A stretch of 64,000 nt of DNA from the NCBI GenBank assembly GCA_017545365.1, contig JAFWOP010000029.1, forward strand, positions 39,592-103,591, written 5' to 3'. Of this stretch, positions 27,388-35,806 are shown piece by piece. The notes under the pieces are model-generated. The model was not told the origin of the DNA, ran no database searches, and was given only the letters and a program-made list of their open reading frames with translations. Made by a program: the position numbers and the translations under genes. Numbering within the stretch: the first letter of the stretch is position 1; each line of letters begins with the position of its first letter. This DNA is from Bacteroidales bacterium. GTDB taxonomy: Bacteria > Bacteroidota > Bacteroidia > Bacteroidales > P3.

Positions 27388-28905
27388 TTACTTAAGTTCT
27401 ATCTTATTTAGGTTCTCCAGTATCACCTTGTTCAGGCGTTCCTCCTCTTTCAACAGTATCACGAACTCGGCGCGGAGGGCGGTGAAACGTTCGGCGAAGT
27501 TGAAGTCGTCTTCCTCTTCGGGCAGGCCAACGTAGCGACCGGGAGTGAGCACATAATCCAGCTCGGCCACACGGCTGACGGGCACCGAGGCGCAAAAGCC
27601 CGGTACGTCGGCATAGTCGGCACTCTCGTCGCGCCAACGGTGGTAGGTGTCGGCAATGGTGCGGATGTCCTCTTCGGTCAACTCACGGGTGCGACGGTTG
27701 ATAAGGCGGCCCATATTGCGGGCGTCGATAAAGAGAATCTCCCCTGCCCTCTTATTACGGTTACGGCTGACGAACCACAGACAAGCAGGAATCTGGGTAT
27801 TGAGAAACAATTTGGCAGGCAGATTGACGATACAGGCGATAAGCCCTTTGTCGATAAGTGCCTTTCGTATCTCACCTTCGCCACCTGTTTTTGACGTCAG
27901 CGACCCTTTGGCCAGCACGAAACCCGCCTGCCCTGACGGGGCAAGGTGATAGATGAAGTGTTGTATCCAAGCAAAGTTGGCATTGCCAGCAGGGGGCACA
28001 CCATACTGCCAGCGGGCATCGCCTCGCAGCTGGTCGCCGCTCCAATCGCTGTCGTTGAAGGGCGGGTTGGCAATGACAAAGTCGGCCTTCACATCTTTGA
28101 GGGCATCGTTGAGGAAGGAGCCTTCGGTGTTCCACTTCACCTGCGAGGCATCGATACCTCGGATGGCAAGGTTCATCTTGCACAGCCGCCAGGTTGTCTG
28201 GTTGCTTTCCTGTCCATAGATGGAAATATTCTCTATGCGCCCTTGATGCTCGCGCACAAACTTCTCGCTCTGCACAAACATACCTCCCGAGCCACAGCAA
28301 GGGTCGAGCACACGCCCTTTATAGGGTTCCAGCATGGTCACCAGCAGTTCCACAACACTACGCGGTGTGTAGAACTGTCCGCCTTTCTTGCCCTCGGCCA
28401 AGGCGAACTCACCAAGGAAATACTCGAACACATGCCCCAGCAAGTCAGCACTGCGGGTGCTGGTGTTCTGCAGGGTGGAGTTGCCGATAAGGTCTATCAG
28501 TTCGCCCAGCGACGTGGGGTCGAGATTGGGACGTGCAAAGACCTTCGGCAGCACACCTTTCAACGTGCGGTTCTCGCGCTCGATGGCATCCATGGCATCA
28601 TCAATTGCCTTGCCGATTAGCGGGCTCTTGGCCTGTGCCATCAGATGGCTCCAGCGGGCACTCTCCGGCACATAGAACACATTCTCTGCGGCATACTCTT
28701 CGCGGTCTTCGGGGTCGGCACCATCTGCCTGTTGTTTCACCAACTCATTGTAAAGCCGTTCAAACTCCACCGATATGTAACGCAGGAATATCAATCCCAG
28801 CACCACATGCTTGTATTCTGCCGCGTCGATGTTCTTACGCAGCTTGTCGGCGGCTTTCCACAGCCGTTTTTCCAGAGGTTCGTCCACTATTTCCTTCTTT
28901 GCCAT
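27388..28905 (-). CDS. hsdM: Type I restriction enzyme, methylase subunit (HsdM)
   Basis: 505 residues: N6-adenine methyltransferase that protects host sites and forms the core of the complex. The N-terminal helical domain (about 10-150) includes LWKAADKLRKNIDAAEYKHV. GGQFYTPRSVVELLV, then VLDPCCGSGGMFV (SAM binding, about 205) and FVIANPPFNDSDW (NPPF catalytic motif, about 287) follow. The C-terminal part binds HsdS. It is the first gene of the leftward island and is followed after eight bases by the HEPN gene. Confidence 0.96.
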   Translation of the reverse strand: MAKKEIVDEPLEKRLWKAADKLRKNIDAAEYKHVVLGLIFLRYISVEFERLYNELVKQQADGADPEDREEYAAENVFYVPESARWSHLMAQAKSPLIGKAIDDAMDAIERENRTLKGVLPKVFARPNLDPTSLGELIDLIGNSTLQNTSTRSADLLGHVFEYFLGEFALAEGKKGGQFYTPRSVVELLVTMLEPYKGRVLDPCCGSGGMFVQSEKFVREHQGRIENISIYGQESNQTTWRLCKMNLAIRGIDASQVKWNTEGSFLNDALKDVKADFVIANPPFNDSDWSGDQLRGDARWQYGVPPAGNANFAWIQHFIYHLAPSGQAGFVLAKGSLTSKTGGEGEIRKALIDKGLIACIVNLPAKLFLNTQIPACLWFVSRNRNKRAGEILFIDARNMGRLINRRTRELTEEDIRTIADTYHRWRDESADYADVPGFCASVPVSRVAELDYVLTPGRYVGLPEEEDDFNFAERFTALRAEFVILLKEEERLNKVILENLNKIELK

Positions 28906-28924
28906 AATGTTTTACGATGATATA

Positions 28925-28954
28925 ATGCAAGCCCGTCATTTGGCGGGCTTGCAT
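28925..28954. terminator. Strong hairpin after gcvP
   Basis: A perfect 11-bp stem (ATGCAAGCCCG with CGGGCTTGCAT) and eight-base loop, 18 bases past the gcvP stop. There is no clear T run on the minus strand, so it may be a weak terminator or an RNA 3' end stabiliser. It separates gcvP transcription from the hsdM island. Confidence 0.6.
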
Positions 28955-28971
28955 AGGTAGAGAAGCGCATT

Positions 28972-31824
28972 TTATTCTTCGGCGGGCCAGACGGGCTGGA
29001 GATTGCGGTCGCCGTAGGCGTCGTCGATCTTGCTGATGGTCGGCCAATACTTGTCGCCATGAGGCAGCGGGAATGCTGCAACCTGACGGCTGTAGGGATA
29101 GTTCCACTCGTCGGCGCAGACCACCTGCATGGTGTGGGGTGCGTTGGCGATGGGGTTGTTCTTCTCGTCGTACTTACCGGTCATCACGTCGTCAATCTCC
29201 TGACGGATGGCGATGAGGGCGTCGCAGAAGCGGTCGAGTTCGCTGAGGGGTTCGCTCTCGGTGGGCTCGACCATGAGGGTGTTGTGGACGGGGAATGCCA
29301 CCGTGGGGGCATGGAAGCCGTAGTCGTCCAAGCGGCGGGCAATATCGCCCACGCTCACCTTCAGGCTAAACTCGGAGAAGTCAACAATCATCTCGTGTCC
29401 GCACATGCCGTTCTTGTTAGTGTAGAGAATCTTGTAGTACTTCTGCAGGCGGGCGCGCAGGTAGTTGGCGTTGAGGATGGCGTGGCGTGTGGCCTCGGTC
29501 AGGCCGTTGCCGCCCAGCATGAGCAGGTAGCCGTAGCTGATGGGGAACAGCAAGGCGTTGCCGTAAGGAGCGGCAGCCATGGCGTTGCCCTTCTTGCCAC
29601 CCACCTCGACCTGACTGTGCTTCGGCAGGAAGTCGAGCAGCTTGGCGCAGACAGCGATAGGACCGACACCGGCACCGCCGCCGCCGTGAGGACCTGCGAA
29701 GGATTTGTGGAGGTTCAGATGGCACACGTCGGCACCCATTCGTCCGGGGCTGGTGATGCCGATTTGGGCGTTCATGTTGGCGCCGTCCATATAGACGAGT
29801 CCGCCCGCGCCGTGGATGATGTCCACAATCTCGAGGATGCCCTCTTCGAAGGCGCCGTGGGTGGAGGGATAGGTGATCATGATGCAGGCAAGGTTCTCCT
29901 TGTATTGCTCCACCTTCGCCTTGAGGTCGTCGATGTCCACATCGCCGCGGTCGTTGCATTTCACCACCACCACGGTCATGCCCGCCTTGGCAGCACTGGC
30001 AGGATTGGTGCCGTGGGCACTGGCGGGAATAAGGCACACATTGCGGTTGGCCTGACCTTGGTCGATATGGTAGTTGCGGATAACGGTGAGGCCGCTGTAC
30101 TCGCCAGCAGCGCCCGAATTGGGCTGCAGGCTCACGCCGGCAAAGCCGGTGACGATGGCCAGCAGGTCTTCCATCTCGTTAATCATCTCGTTCCAACCTT
30201 CAGTCTGGTCGGAGGGGGTAAAGGGGTGCATCTGGCCGAACTGGCTCCAACTCAGCGGCAGCATCTCGGCGGCAGCGTTGAGCTTCATGGTGCAGGAGCC
30301 CAGCGGAATCATGGCGCGGTTGAGGCTGAGGTCCTTCACTTCCAGCTTCTTCATGTAGCGCATCATCTCGGTCTCGCTGTGATACTTGGAGAACACGCTG
30401 TGGGTCAGGTAGGGGGTCTGGCGCATCAGGTTGCCGGGCAGCGAGGCGGTGGAGCAGCAGCAGCCGTTGCACTGCAGCAGTTCGGGGGTCTTACCGGCGG
30501 CGGTGGCCAGGACGGTGATAATCTCGTTGACATCCTCCTTCGAGGTGGTCTCGTCGATGCTGATGCCAATGCACTCTTCGCAGATATAGCGGAAGTTGAT
30601 ATGATGCTCCAGAGCCACCTTCTTCACCACGTCGGTCTTCACCGGGCACTGCAGTGCGAGGGTGTCGAAGTAATAGCGGTTGTGCTGTTTGTAGCCGTAC
30701 TTCATCAGTTCTTTCTCCAGAACGGTGGCAATGGCGTGGATGTTGCCAGCAATGCGGCGGATGCCTTCGGGGCCGTGCCAAGCGGCATAAAAGCCGCTCA
30801 TGATGGCCTGCAGCGCGGAGGCGGTGCAGATGTTAGAAGTGGCCTTGTCGCGCTTGATGTGCTGCTCGCGCATACCCAATGCCATACGCAGGGCAGGGTT
30901 GCCCTTCACGTCCACGCTCCAACCGATGATACGGCCGGGGAAGGCACGTTTGAAGGTCTCGGTGATTGCGAAGAAGCCGGCATGAGGGCCGCCGAAGCCC
31001 ATGGGCAGGCCGAAACGCTGGCTGCTGCCAAAGGCGCAGTCGGCACCCATCTCGCCAGGGGTCTTCACCATGGCCAGGGCCATGAGGTCGGTGGCCATAC
31101 CCACGAAGATGCCTTTTTCGTGGCACTTGGCGATAAAGTCGGTGTAGTCGCACACTTCGCCAAACTGGTTGGGGTTCTGAACCACCACGGCAAAAAACTG
31201 GGCGGGGTCGAAGGAGAAGTCGGCCACCTTACCGGTGACGATCTCAATGTTGCGGGGGGCGGCGTTGGTGCGCATCACGTCGAGGGTCTGGGGCAGAATG
31301 CCTTCGTCGACGAAAATCTTGTTCACCCCGTCCTTCTGGGCCTGACGGCTGCGGCTGGCGAAAAACATAAGCATGCACTCGCCACCGGCGGTAGCCTCGT
31401 CCAGCAGGCTGGCGTTGGCCATGGGCATGTGGGTCATGTCGGCCACCATAGTCTGATAGGTCATCAAAGCCTCCAAACGGCCTTGGCTTATCTCGGTCTG
31501 ATAGGGGGTGTAGGCGGTATACCAGCCCGCGTTCTCAAACACATTGCGCTGGATGACGGCGGGGGTGATGGTGCCGTAGTAGCCCATGCCGATATAGCTC
31601 TTATAAGCCTTGTTCTTCTTGGCGAGGGCGCGGCAGCGGTTGAGGAATTCGTACTCGTTGATGCCGTCGGCAATAGGCATCGGCTCTTTCAGGCGGATGG
31701 CGGCGGGAACGGCCTTGTCAATAAGTTCGTCCATCGAGCTAACGCCGATTTCTTTCAGCATTTTCTCTTCGTCAGCAGCCTTGGAGACACCGTTGTGTCT
31801 CGGGGTGAAATTGTTGCTAATCAT
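28972..31824 (-). CDS. gcvP: Glycine dehydrogenase (decarboxylating), single-chain P protein
   Basis: The P protein of the glycine cleavage system: a PLP enzyme that decarboxylates glycine and passes the aminomethyl group to lipoyl-H protein. 950 residues is the full fused length. The PLP lysine lies in LNLHKSFAGPHGGGGAGVGP (about residue 705), and the glycine-rich loop follows it. PLGSCTMKLNAAAEM and HGTNPASAAKAGM are family hallmarks. It starts MISNNFTPRHNG after a good promoter. gcvT and gcvH are not in the window. Confidence 0.97.
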   Translation of the reverse strand: MISNNFTPRHNGVSKAADEEKMLKEIGVSSMDELIDKAVPAAIRLKEPMPIADGINEYEFLNRCRALAKKNKAYKSYIGMGYYGTITPAVIQRNVFENAGWYTAYTPYQTEISQGRLEALMTYQTMVADMTHMPMANASLLDEATAGGECMLMFFASRSRQAQKDGVNKIFVDEGILPQTLDVMRTNAAPRNIEIVTGKVADFSFDPAQFFAVVVQNPNQFGEVCDYTDFIAKCHEKGIFVGMATDLMALAMVKTPGEMGADCAFGSSQRFGLPMGFGGPHAGFFAITETFKRAFPGRIIGWSVDVKGNPALRMALGMREQHIKRDKATSNICTASALQAIMSGFYAAWHGPEGIRRIAGNIHAIATVLEKELMKYGYKQHNRYYFDTLALQCPVKTDVVKKVALEHHINFRYICEECIGISIDETTSKEDVNEIITVLATAAGKTPELLQCNGCCCSTASLPGNLMRQTPYLTHSVFSKYHSETEMMRYMKKLEVKDLSLNRAMIPLGSCTMKLNAAAEMLPLSWSQFGQMHPFTPSDQTEGWNEMINEMEDLLAIVTGFAGVSLQPNSGAAGEYSGLTVIRNYHIDQGQANRNVCLIPASAHGTNPASAAKAGMTVVVVKCNDRGDVDIDDLKAKVEQYKENLACIMITYPSTHGAFEEGILEIVDIIHGAGGLVYMDGANMNAQIGITSPGRMGADVCHLNLHKSFAGPHGGGGAGVGPIAVCAKLLDFLPKHSQVEVGGKKGNAMAAAPYGNALLFPISYGYLLMLGGNGLTEATRHAILNANYLRARLQKYYKILYTNKNGMCGHEMIVDFSEFSLKVSVGDIARRLDDYGFHAPTVAFPVHNTLMVEPTESEPLSELDRFCDALIAIRQEIDDVMTGKYDEKNNPIANAPHTMQVVCADEWNYPYSRQVAAFPLPHGDKYWPTISKIDDAYGDRNLQPVWPAEE

Positions 31825-31872
31825 ATTGTTATTGTATATAAGTATTATTATAAAATCTTCAAATTGAATTTA

Positions 31873-31904
31873 CAAAGATACTACTTTTGCGCGAAATAAG
31901 CAAA
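31873..31904 (-). promoter_or_regulatory. Bacteroidota promoter of gcvP
   Basis: Minus-strand -7 TATCTTTG (31873-31880), 20 bases after a TTTG -33 (31901-31904). About 48 bases before the gcvP ATG. No T-box, glycine riboswitch or other leader structure is evident in this short leader. Confidence 0.65.
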
Positions 31905-32098
31905 AAAAGTTTAGAGAATTCTCAATTCTCCACGTATCGCACGAATCACATATGGTGGGTTCTATTAATTCGTTTTCAATGTCGTTTGTTCTCCACTACG
32001 TTTTACTCCGTTATTGAAGAGCCACTGGCACTTCTTCATCTTCGGGACGCATCTGTTTACCTCAGATAATCATCGCACTACGTACGGTGTTATTCATA
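31905..32098. other. Intergenic spacer upstream of gcvP
   Basis: No gene seen. It begins with a short family-5 type word pair (AGAGAATTCTCAATTCTCC at 31913-31931), then a moderately complex stretch with hairpin potential (CATTGAAG-like and GCACTACGTACGGTGT words). It joins the tandem duplication at 32099. Confidence 0.4.
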
Positions 32099-32303
32099 AG
32101 AAGTAAGAACTAAGAAGTAAGAATTAAGAAGTTTTGGGCGGCAGCCATTACTTCATACTTCATAGTTCTTACTTCTTACTTCAATATACCGGTCGGCTCC
32201 ATAGAAGTAAGAACTAAGAAGTAAGAATTAAGAAGTTTTGGGCGGCAGCCATTACTTCATACTTCATAGTTCTTACTTCTTACTTCAATATACCGGTCGG
32301 CTC
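32099..32303. repeat. Tandem duplication of a word-built hairpin (family 4), 101 bp twice at 104-bp period
   Basis: Each copy reads AAGTAAGAACTAAGAAG words, the GGGCGGCAGCC centre, then complementary CTTCATACTTC/TTCTTACTTC words, then AATATACCGGTCGGCTC. Copy 1 spans 32099-32199 and copy 2 spans 32203-32303, identical as far as can be read. The duplicated unit includes the last codons of the metallopeptidase gene (ADRYIEV), so the duplication is younger than the joining of repeat and gene. Confidence 0.8.
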
Positions 32304-32934
32304 TGCGTTCGGTCCAGAAGTCCTCGTGGCGGTGGCTGCAGCGTTTGGAAAGCCCCAGTAGCTGGCTTACGAGGCTGGGGAGCCCCACGACGGGCAGGTA
32401 GAGCCATCCCCACAGCTGGCTGTCGACCGTGTGGCCGTATTCGTGCAGGAATATACGGCCTGCATAATGGCGGGCGTAATGCTCGAAGTCGGTCCGTATC
32501 TCCACCGGTATCCACATCTGCACAAAGCACCCCAGCGACATACCCGTGTAGGCATGTTCCTTTCGATGACAACAAGTCACATAAGTGACCCCGCCCAGCG
32601 TGTCCACCCTGTCCACATTGCCTATGATTACCCGCACCTGGGCAATGGCGTAGCTGAGAAAAAGCTGGGGCAGCTCCCAAGTGAAGCGTGTGACAGCCTG
32701 ACTGACAGCATGTCGGCGGTCGGCGTCGAAACGGTAGCGACTGCAGAACAGCTGCCATGCCAGCCTTCTCTTTCTCAACAATGCCAGCACGGTGATGAAA
32801 ATGTTGATGCCTTTGGCAGCAAAGAACACTCCTGCCCCTACCCTGCCAACCGGGGTGCCGCCCAAGAAGAGCAGGACGGCGGCACCCCATGTGGCAGAGA
32901 CGAGCGTAAGGGCAATGATGCGCGGCAGGGGCAA
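32257..32934 (-). CDS. Membrane protein with HExxH zinc-peptidase motif
   Basis: 225 residues. Two hydrophobic helices at about 5-27 and 35-52 suggest membrane anchoring. FLHEYGHTVDSQLWGW (about 159-174) carries the HEYGH form of the HExxH zinc motif, and TERRADRY near the end could give the third ligand or a supporting acid. The family is uncharacterised but recurs in Bacteroidota. The final codons (EVRSKNYEV) are encoded by word-built repeat DNA, so the natural C-terminus was replaced or trimmed. Substrate unknown. Confidence 0.65.
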   Translation of the reverse strand: MPLPRIIALTLVSATWGAAVLLFLGGTPVGRVGAGVFFAAKGINIFITVLALLRKRRLAWQLFCSRYRFDADRRHAVSQAVTRFTWELPQLFLSYAIAQVRVIIGNVDRVDTLGGVTYVTCCHRKEHAYTGMSLGCFVQMWIPVEIRTDFEHYARHYAGRIFLHEYGHTVDSQLWGWLYLPVVGLPSLVSQLLGLSKRCSHRHEDFWTERRADRYIEVRSKNYEV

Positions 32935-32946
32935 GAGACCGATGGT

Positions 32947-33681
32947 TTATTTGATGAACGACGTCGCCTGATGAGCCTCCCGCTTGGGGTACTGCGGAGT
33001 GCCGTCGGCATGGATGCGCTGCAGCAGGAATGCCATATTGTCAGCCATCGTGCGCATGGTTTGCAACCCTTCGGCATCGAGCTTGGCCTCGCCCTCGGTG
33101 CGACCGTAGACGATGTTCCAATACTGCGAGGTGACGATGGGCATATTCTGCATCTCGAAAGGCATGAGCAGTGTCTGGTATACCGCCGACGCACCGCCCC
33201 TGCGGCATACGGCCACCGCCGCGGCAGGCTTGTTCTGCATCACGTTGGAGGCGGCATAGCTCATGCGCTGTATGAGGCTGAGCACCGTGCCGTTGGGCTG
33301 GCCGTAGTAGGTAGGCGAGCCGACTATCAGGCCGTCGCATTGCGCCATCAGGTCGATAGCGCGGTTGCAGAGGTCGTCGTCAAACACGCAGCGGTTGGTC
33401 GTACCACAATGATTGCAGGCTATGCAGCCATGCATCGCCTGTCGGCCAACCTGCAACAGTTCTGTATCGATGCCGTTTTTCTCCAGTTGGCGGGCGGCCT
33501 CTTGGAGAGCGAGGTTGGTGTTGCCGTTCTGGCGCGCACTGCCGTTGATAAGAAGTACTTTCATTTTCTTGAGGTTATTATTCTGGGTTTCCTGTGCCAT
33601 GACGGAGCCGAGAGGCGAAGCCATCACCACCCCTGCGGCAGTTGCCATGGCTGATTTTTTGATAAATTCTCTTCTGTCCAT
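32947..33681 (-). CDS. Flavodoxin-like NAD(P)H:FMN reductase with Tat-type signal
   Basis: 244 residues. The N-terminus MDRREFIKKSAMATAAGVVM has a twin-arginine pattern, so the folded flavoprotein may be exported. From residue about 40, KVLLINGSARQNGNTNLAL is the FMN phosphate loop, GCIACNHCGTTNRCVFDDDL is the cysteine-rich part of this iron-sulphur-flavoprotein-like group, and IVGSPTYYGQPNG completes the flavin site. Likely an oxidoreductase for quinones or other small electron acceptors in the periplasm. Ends 12 bases before the metallopeptidase gene. Confidence 0.85.
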   Translation of the reverse strand: MDRREFIKKSAMATAAGVVMASPLGSVMAQETQNNNLKKMKVLLINGSARQNGNTNLALQEAARQLEKNGIDTELLQVGRQAMHGCIACNHCGTTNRCVFDDDLCNRAIDLMAQCDGLIVGSPTYYGQPNGTVLSLIQRMSYAASNVMQNKPAAAVAVCRRGGASAVYQTLLMPFEMQNMPIVTSQYWNIVYGRTEGEAKLDAEGLQTMRTMADNMAFLLQRIHADGTPQYPKREAHQATSFIK

Positions 33682-33990
33682 TTTGTATTTCTATATTGAA
33701 GGTAAAAACTAAAAAGTATGGCAGTCGTCCCTTCTTAAGAAAGAAGTAAGGTGCCGCTTCATCAGTTTGGCAGGATGAACAATGTTCACCCTGCGACCAC
33801 ATTCCGAAACTTTTAATTCAGATAACGAAGAAAACCAATAATTATTGCCTGAGCCGACGGCAGCTACGGGAAAGTAAAAGGTGATGATTGATTGTTTGAT
33901 TGCTTGAGTAATTACCTGATTAAAAATAGACGAATAGGTTGATGGGTCCTGAGTCCGGACGGAGACTAGTTGATATAACGATTACTTTCT
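33682..33990. other. Intergenic region with word-built tracts
   Basis: About 310 bases without a gene. It holds GTAAAAACTAAAAAGTATGGCAG (the reverse of words at 62275-62305), a CTTCTTAAGAAAGAAG palindrome near 33731, and a family 2 tract (GATTGATTGTTTGATTGCTTG) at 33880-33910. These are pieces of the dispersed hairpin families. Confidence 0.5.
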
Positions 33991-34641
33991 TCATATTTTT
34001 ATATCTTTGATTAATGACAAATCATTACTTGACAAGGCCTTGAAATTGGCCTCAATCTTCTCTATGTCCCAATCCCACCACTTCAATTTCAATAGATAGG
34101 CGATGAACTCGTCATCGAAACGCATCTTGACCACCCGGCAGGGATTTCCCACGGCAACAGCGTATGGAGGGATGTCGGAGGCCACTACCGAGTTGGCTCC
34201 GATGATGGCTCCATCGCCAATATGGACCCCTGGCATAATGGTTACATTTTGGCCAATCCAAACGTCATTGCCCACAACGGTGTCGCCCTTCAGAGGCAAT
34301 TCGTCTTTCACAGGTGCGATGGCGCTGCCCCAGTCGCCACCCATGATGTAGAACGGATAGGTGGTCACGCCGTCCATGCGGTGATTGGCTCCGTTCATCA
34401 CAAACTCAATTCCTTTGGCAATGGCACAGAATTTGCCGATAATCAGTCGGTCGCCAATGAAGTCGTAGAAATGGGTGACATGCTTCTCGAACTGGTCGGC
34501 ACCATCCACATCATCGTAGTAGGTATAGTCGCCGATGATGATACGAGGGTTGTTCACCACGTTCTTGATGAAGCAGAGGCGCGGGAGATTGGGATTGGGG
34601 AAAGCCTCATTGGGATTGGGCCTCTTTTGAAACTTAGTCAT
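33991..34641 (-). CDS. Vat/CatB-type hexapeptide O-acetyltransferase
   Basis: 216 residues. It matches the xenobiotic acetyltransferase group that includes streptogramin A acetyltransferases: IIIGDYTYYDD, FCAIAKGIEFVMNGANHRMDGVTTYPF with the catalytic His in NH(R), and hexapeptide turns VVGNDVWIGQNVTIMPGVHIGDGAIIGANSVV. The C-terminal helix (FIAYLLKLKWWDWDIEKI) is standard. The enzyme uses acetyl-CoA. Whether the substrate is an antibiotic or a native sugar cannot be told. ATGA overlap with the upstream gene shows translational coupling. Confidence 0.88.
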   Translation of the reverse strand: MTKFQKRPNPNEAFPNPNLPRLCFIKNVVNNPRIIIGDYTYYDDVDGADQFEKHVTHFYDFIGDRLIIGKFCAIAKGIEFVMNGANHRMDGVTTYPFYIMGGDWGSAIAPVKDELPLKGDTVVGNDVWIGQNVTIMPGVHIGDGAIIGANSVVASDIPPYAVAVGNPCRVVKMRFDDEFIAYLLKLKWWDWDIEKIEANFKALSSNDLSLIKDIKI

Positions 34642-35006
34642 AAATTGGTATTTTTCGTTATCCTGAATGTGCAACGGTCGCTCCCCCTAAGAATCGTATT
34701 TTCAATCCGGACATCAAAATGGGAGTCCGGTTCAAGCTGTGAGAGAATAAATAAAATGCCCTGTCGCGAACACTCACATTGCTCTGGATTGCTTCTCAGT
34801 CCACTTTTTACCTTTGGGCACGAACACTCCAAATAACTCAACTCATATTCTTTCCCAGGTTCAATCACCCTACCCATATAGGAGGCGTTATTGTACGCTT
34901 CCGTATAGATACTGTCAAAATCCCCATTATACTTGGCATATATTTGCTTATGCATCTGGAGGACATTGCCTTTAACGCACGCTATCGCTTCTTCTCTATA
35001 ATCCAT
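34638..35006 (-). CDS. Cysteine-rich protein of unknown function
   Basis: 122 residues starting MDYREEAIACVKGNVLQMHK; an earlier in-frame ATG lies inside the preceding gene. It has an unusual motif set: LECSCPKVKSGLRSNPEQCECSRQ (at about 64-87, four Cys) and ENTILRGSDRCTFRI at the C-terminus. Similar ECxCP...CxCS...LRGSDxCxF proteins exist, some annotated as V4R or thiazoline-hydrolase-like, but no function is firm. A metal site from the clustered Cys is likely. It lies between an acetyltransferase and a GNAT gene in one operon. Confidence 0.6.
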   Translation of the reverse strand: MDYREEAIACVKGNVLQMHKQIYAKYNGDFDSIYTEAYNNASYMGRVIEPGKEYELSYLECSCPKVKSGLRSNPEQCECSRQGILFILSQLEPDSHFDVRIENTILRGSDRCTFRITKNTNL

Positions 35007-35011
35007 AGTAA

Positions 35012-35461
35012 TTATCTGTTTGTCGTGTTTGTCCATGTCATTTTGATGTGGGGAATGCCGTCGAGCATGAAGGTGTCGGACGACTGTTTGAAACCTACAC
35101 TTTCGTAGAAGCCTTTGGCATATTCCTGCGCTTCGATATCGATGAGTGTAGCACCGAAATGTTCCACGGCTGCATCGATGGCATGGAGCATGATTTGCTT
35201 GCCATAGCCCTTGCCACGCTCGGTTGTGATGACCCTGCCGATGGAGACATGCTCCATGTGAGTTCCGGCAGGGCATACACGAGCTAGGGCGACAGTCTTG
35301 TCTTCGACGGTCAGCCATAAGTGGAGGGACTTCTGGTCGTCGCCATCCAAATCTTGGTATACGCAGTTCTGCTCGACTACAAAGACTTCACTACGCACTC
35401 TCAGCAGTTCGTATAGCTCGTCGGTGGTCAGTTCCTGAAATGATTTCTTATGCAATGTCAT
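35012..35461 (-). CDS. GNAT N-acetyltransferase, ElaA family
   Basis: 149 residues. ELYELLRVRSEVFVVEQNC and YQDLDGDDQKSLHLWL are the ElaA-type N-terminus, and SIGRVITTERGKGYGKQIM is the acetyl-CoA loop (R/Q-x-x-G-x-G). EYAKGFYESVGFKQSSDTFM completes the fold. The substrate is unknown. First gene of a three-gene leftward operon (GNAT, cysteine-rich protein, Vat-like enzyme) with 5-base and -4-base spacings. Confidence 0.9.
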   Translation of the reverse strand: MTLHKKSFQELTTDELYELLRVRSEVFVVEQNCVYQDLDGDDQKSLHLWLTVEDKTVALARVCPAGTHMEHVSIGRVITTERGKGYGKQIMLHAIDAAVEHFGATLIDIEAQEYAKGFYESVGFKQSSDTFMLDGIPHIKMTWTNTTNR

Positions 35462-35622
35462 ATAGGAATGTGTTAATGTGTAAATGTGTTAATGTGTGAA
35501 TCATTTGACTAACGAATTAACACGTTAACGAATTAACGATTTTGAATGTGTTAACGTGTTAATGTGTGAATGTGTGAATGTGTGAATCAATTGACTCACG
35601 AATTTACGAATTAACGAATTCT
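35462..35622 (-). repeat. Word-built hairpin elements, family 1 (two in a row)
   Basis: On the minus strand: GAATTCGTTAATTCGTAAAT words, TGAGTCAATTGATTCAC core, AACACATT/CACACATTC words, a second GTTAATTCG arm, GTTAGTCAAATGATTCAC core, and AACACATT words to the GNAT start. It replaces the 3' half of the lipoprotein gene upstream. Confidence 0.78.
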
Positions 35623-35790
35623 CATGATGTCAGGGTTGTCTTCGGCTATGCTCCAGTCATACTTGCTGTGGCAGTAGTTGCTGACTCCTTCGTAGGCCAT
35701 TTCTTTTGTTATCTTACTCTTTGATGTGCTAGAACCACAGGAGCACAAAAGCAAGGCTGTTAATGCAAATAGTAGGGCAATTTGTTTCAT
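35611..35790 (-). pseudogene. Small lipoprotein gene truncated by a family 1 repeat
   Basis: The ATG at 35790 starts MKQIALLFALTALLLCSCGS, a lipoprotein signal with Cys at 16 or 18. It continues MAYEGVSNYCHSKYDWSIAE and DNPDIM, and then codons RIR* are read from the repeat. Full-length relatives of this YEGVxNYCHSxYDWS type continue for about 60 more residues. The gene boundary with the repeat is at about 35620. The 59-residue remnant could still be made and anchored, but would lack most of its domain. Confidence 0.72.
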
Positions 35791-35806
35791 AATTGAAAAA
35801 ACACAT

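Noticed and set aside
29059..31899. A 946-codon open frame on the plus strand opposite gcvP
   Set aside because: It mirrors gcvP codons in high-GC DNA, has low-complexity Gly/Val/His-rich content and no recognisable domain. gcvP has all family motifs and a promoter.
34638..35318. A longer 226-codon form of the cysteine-rich protein
   Set aside because: Its first 100 codons are a shadow of the GNAT gene (Arg/His-rich); the family-like part begins at MDYREE.
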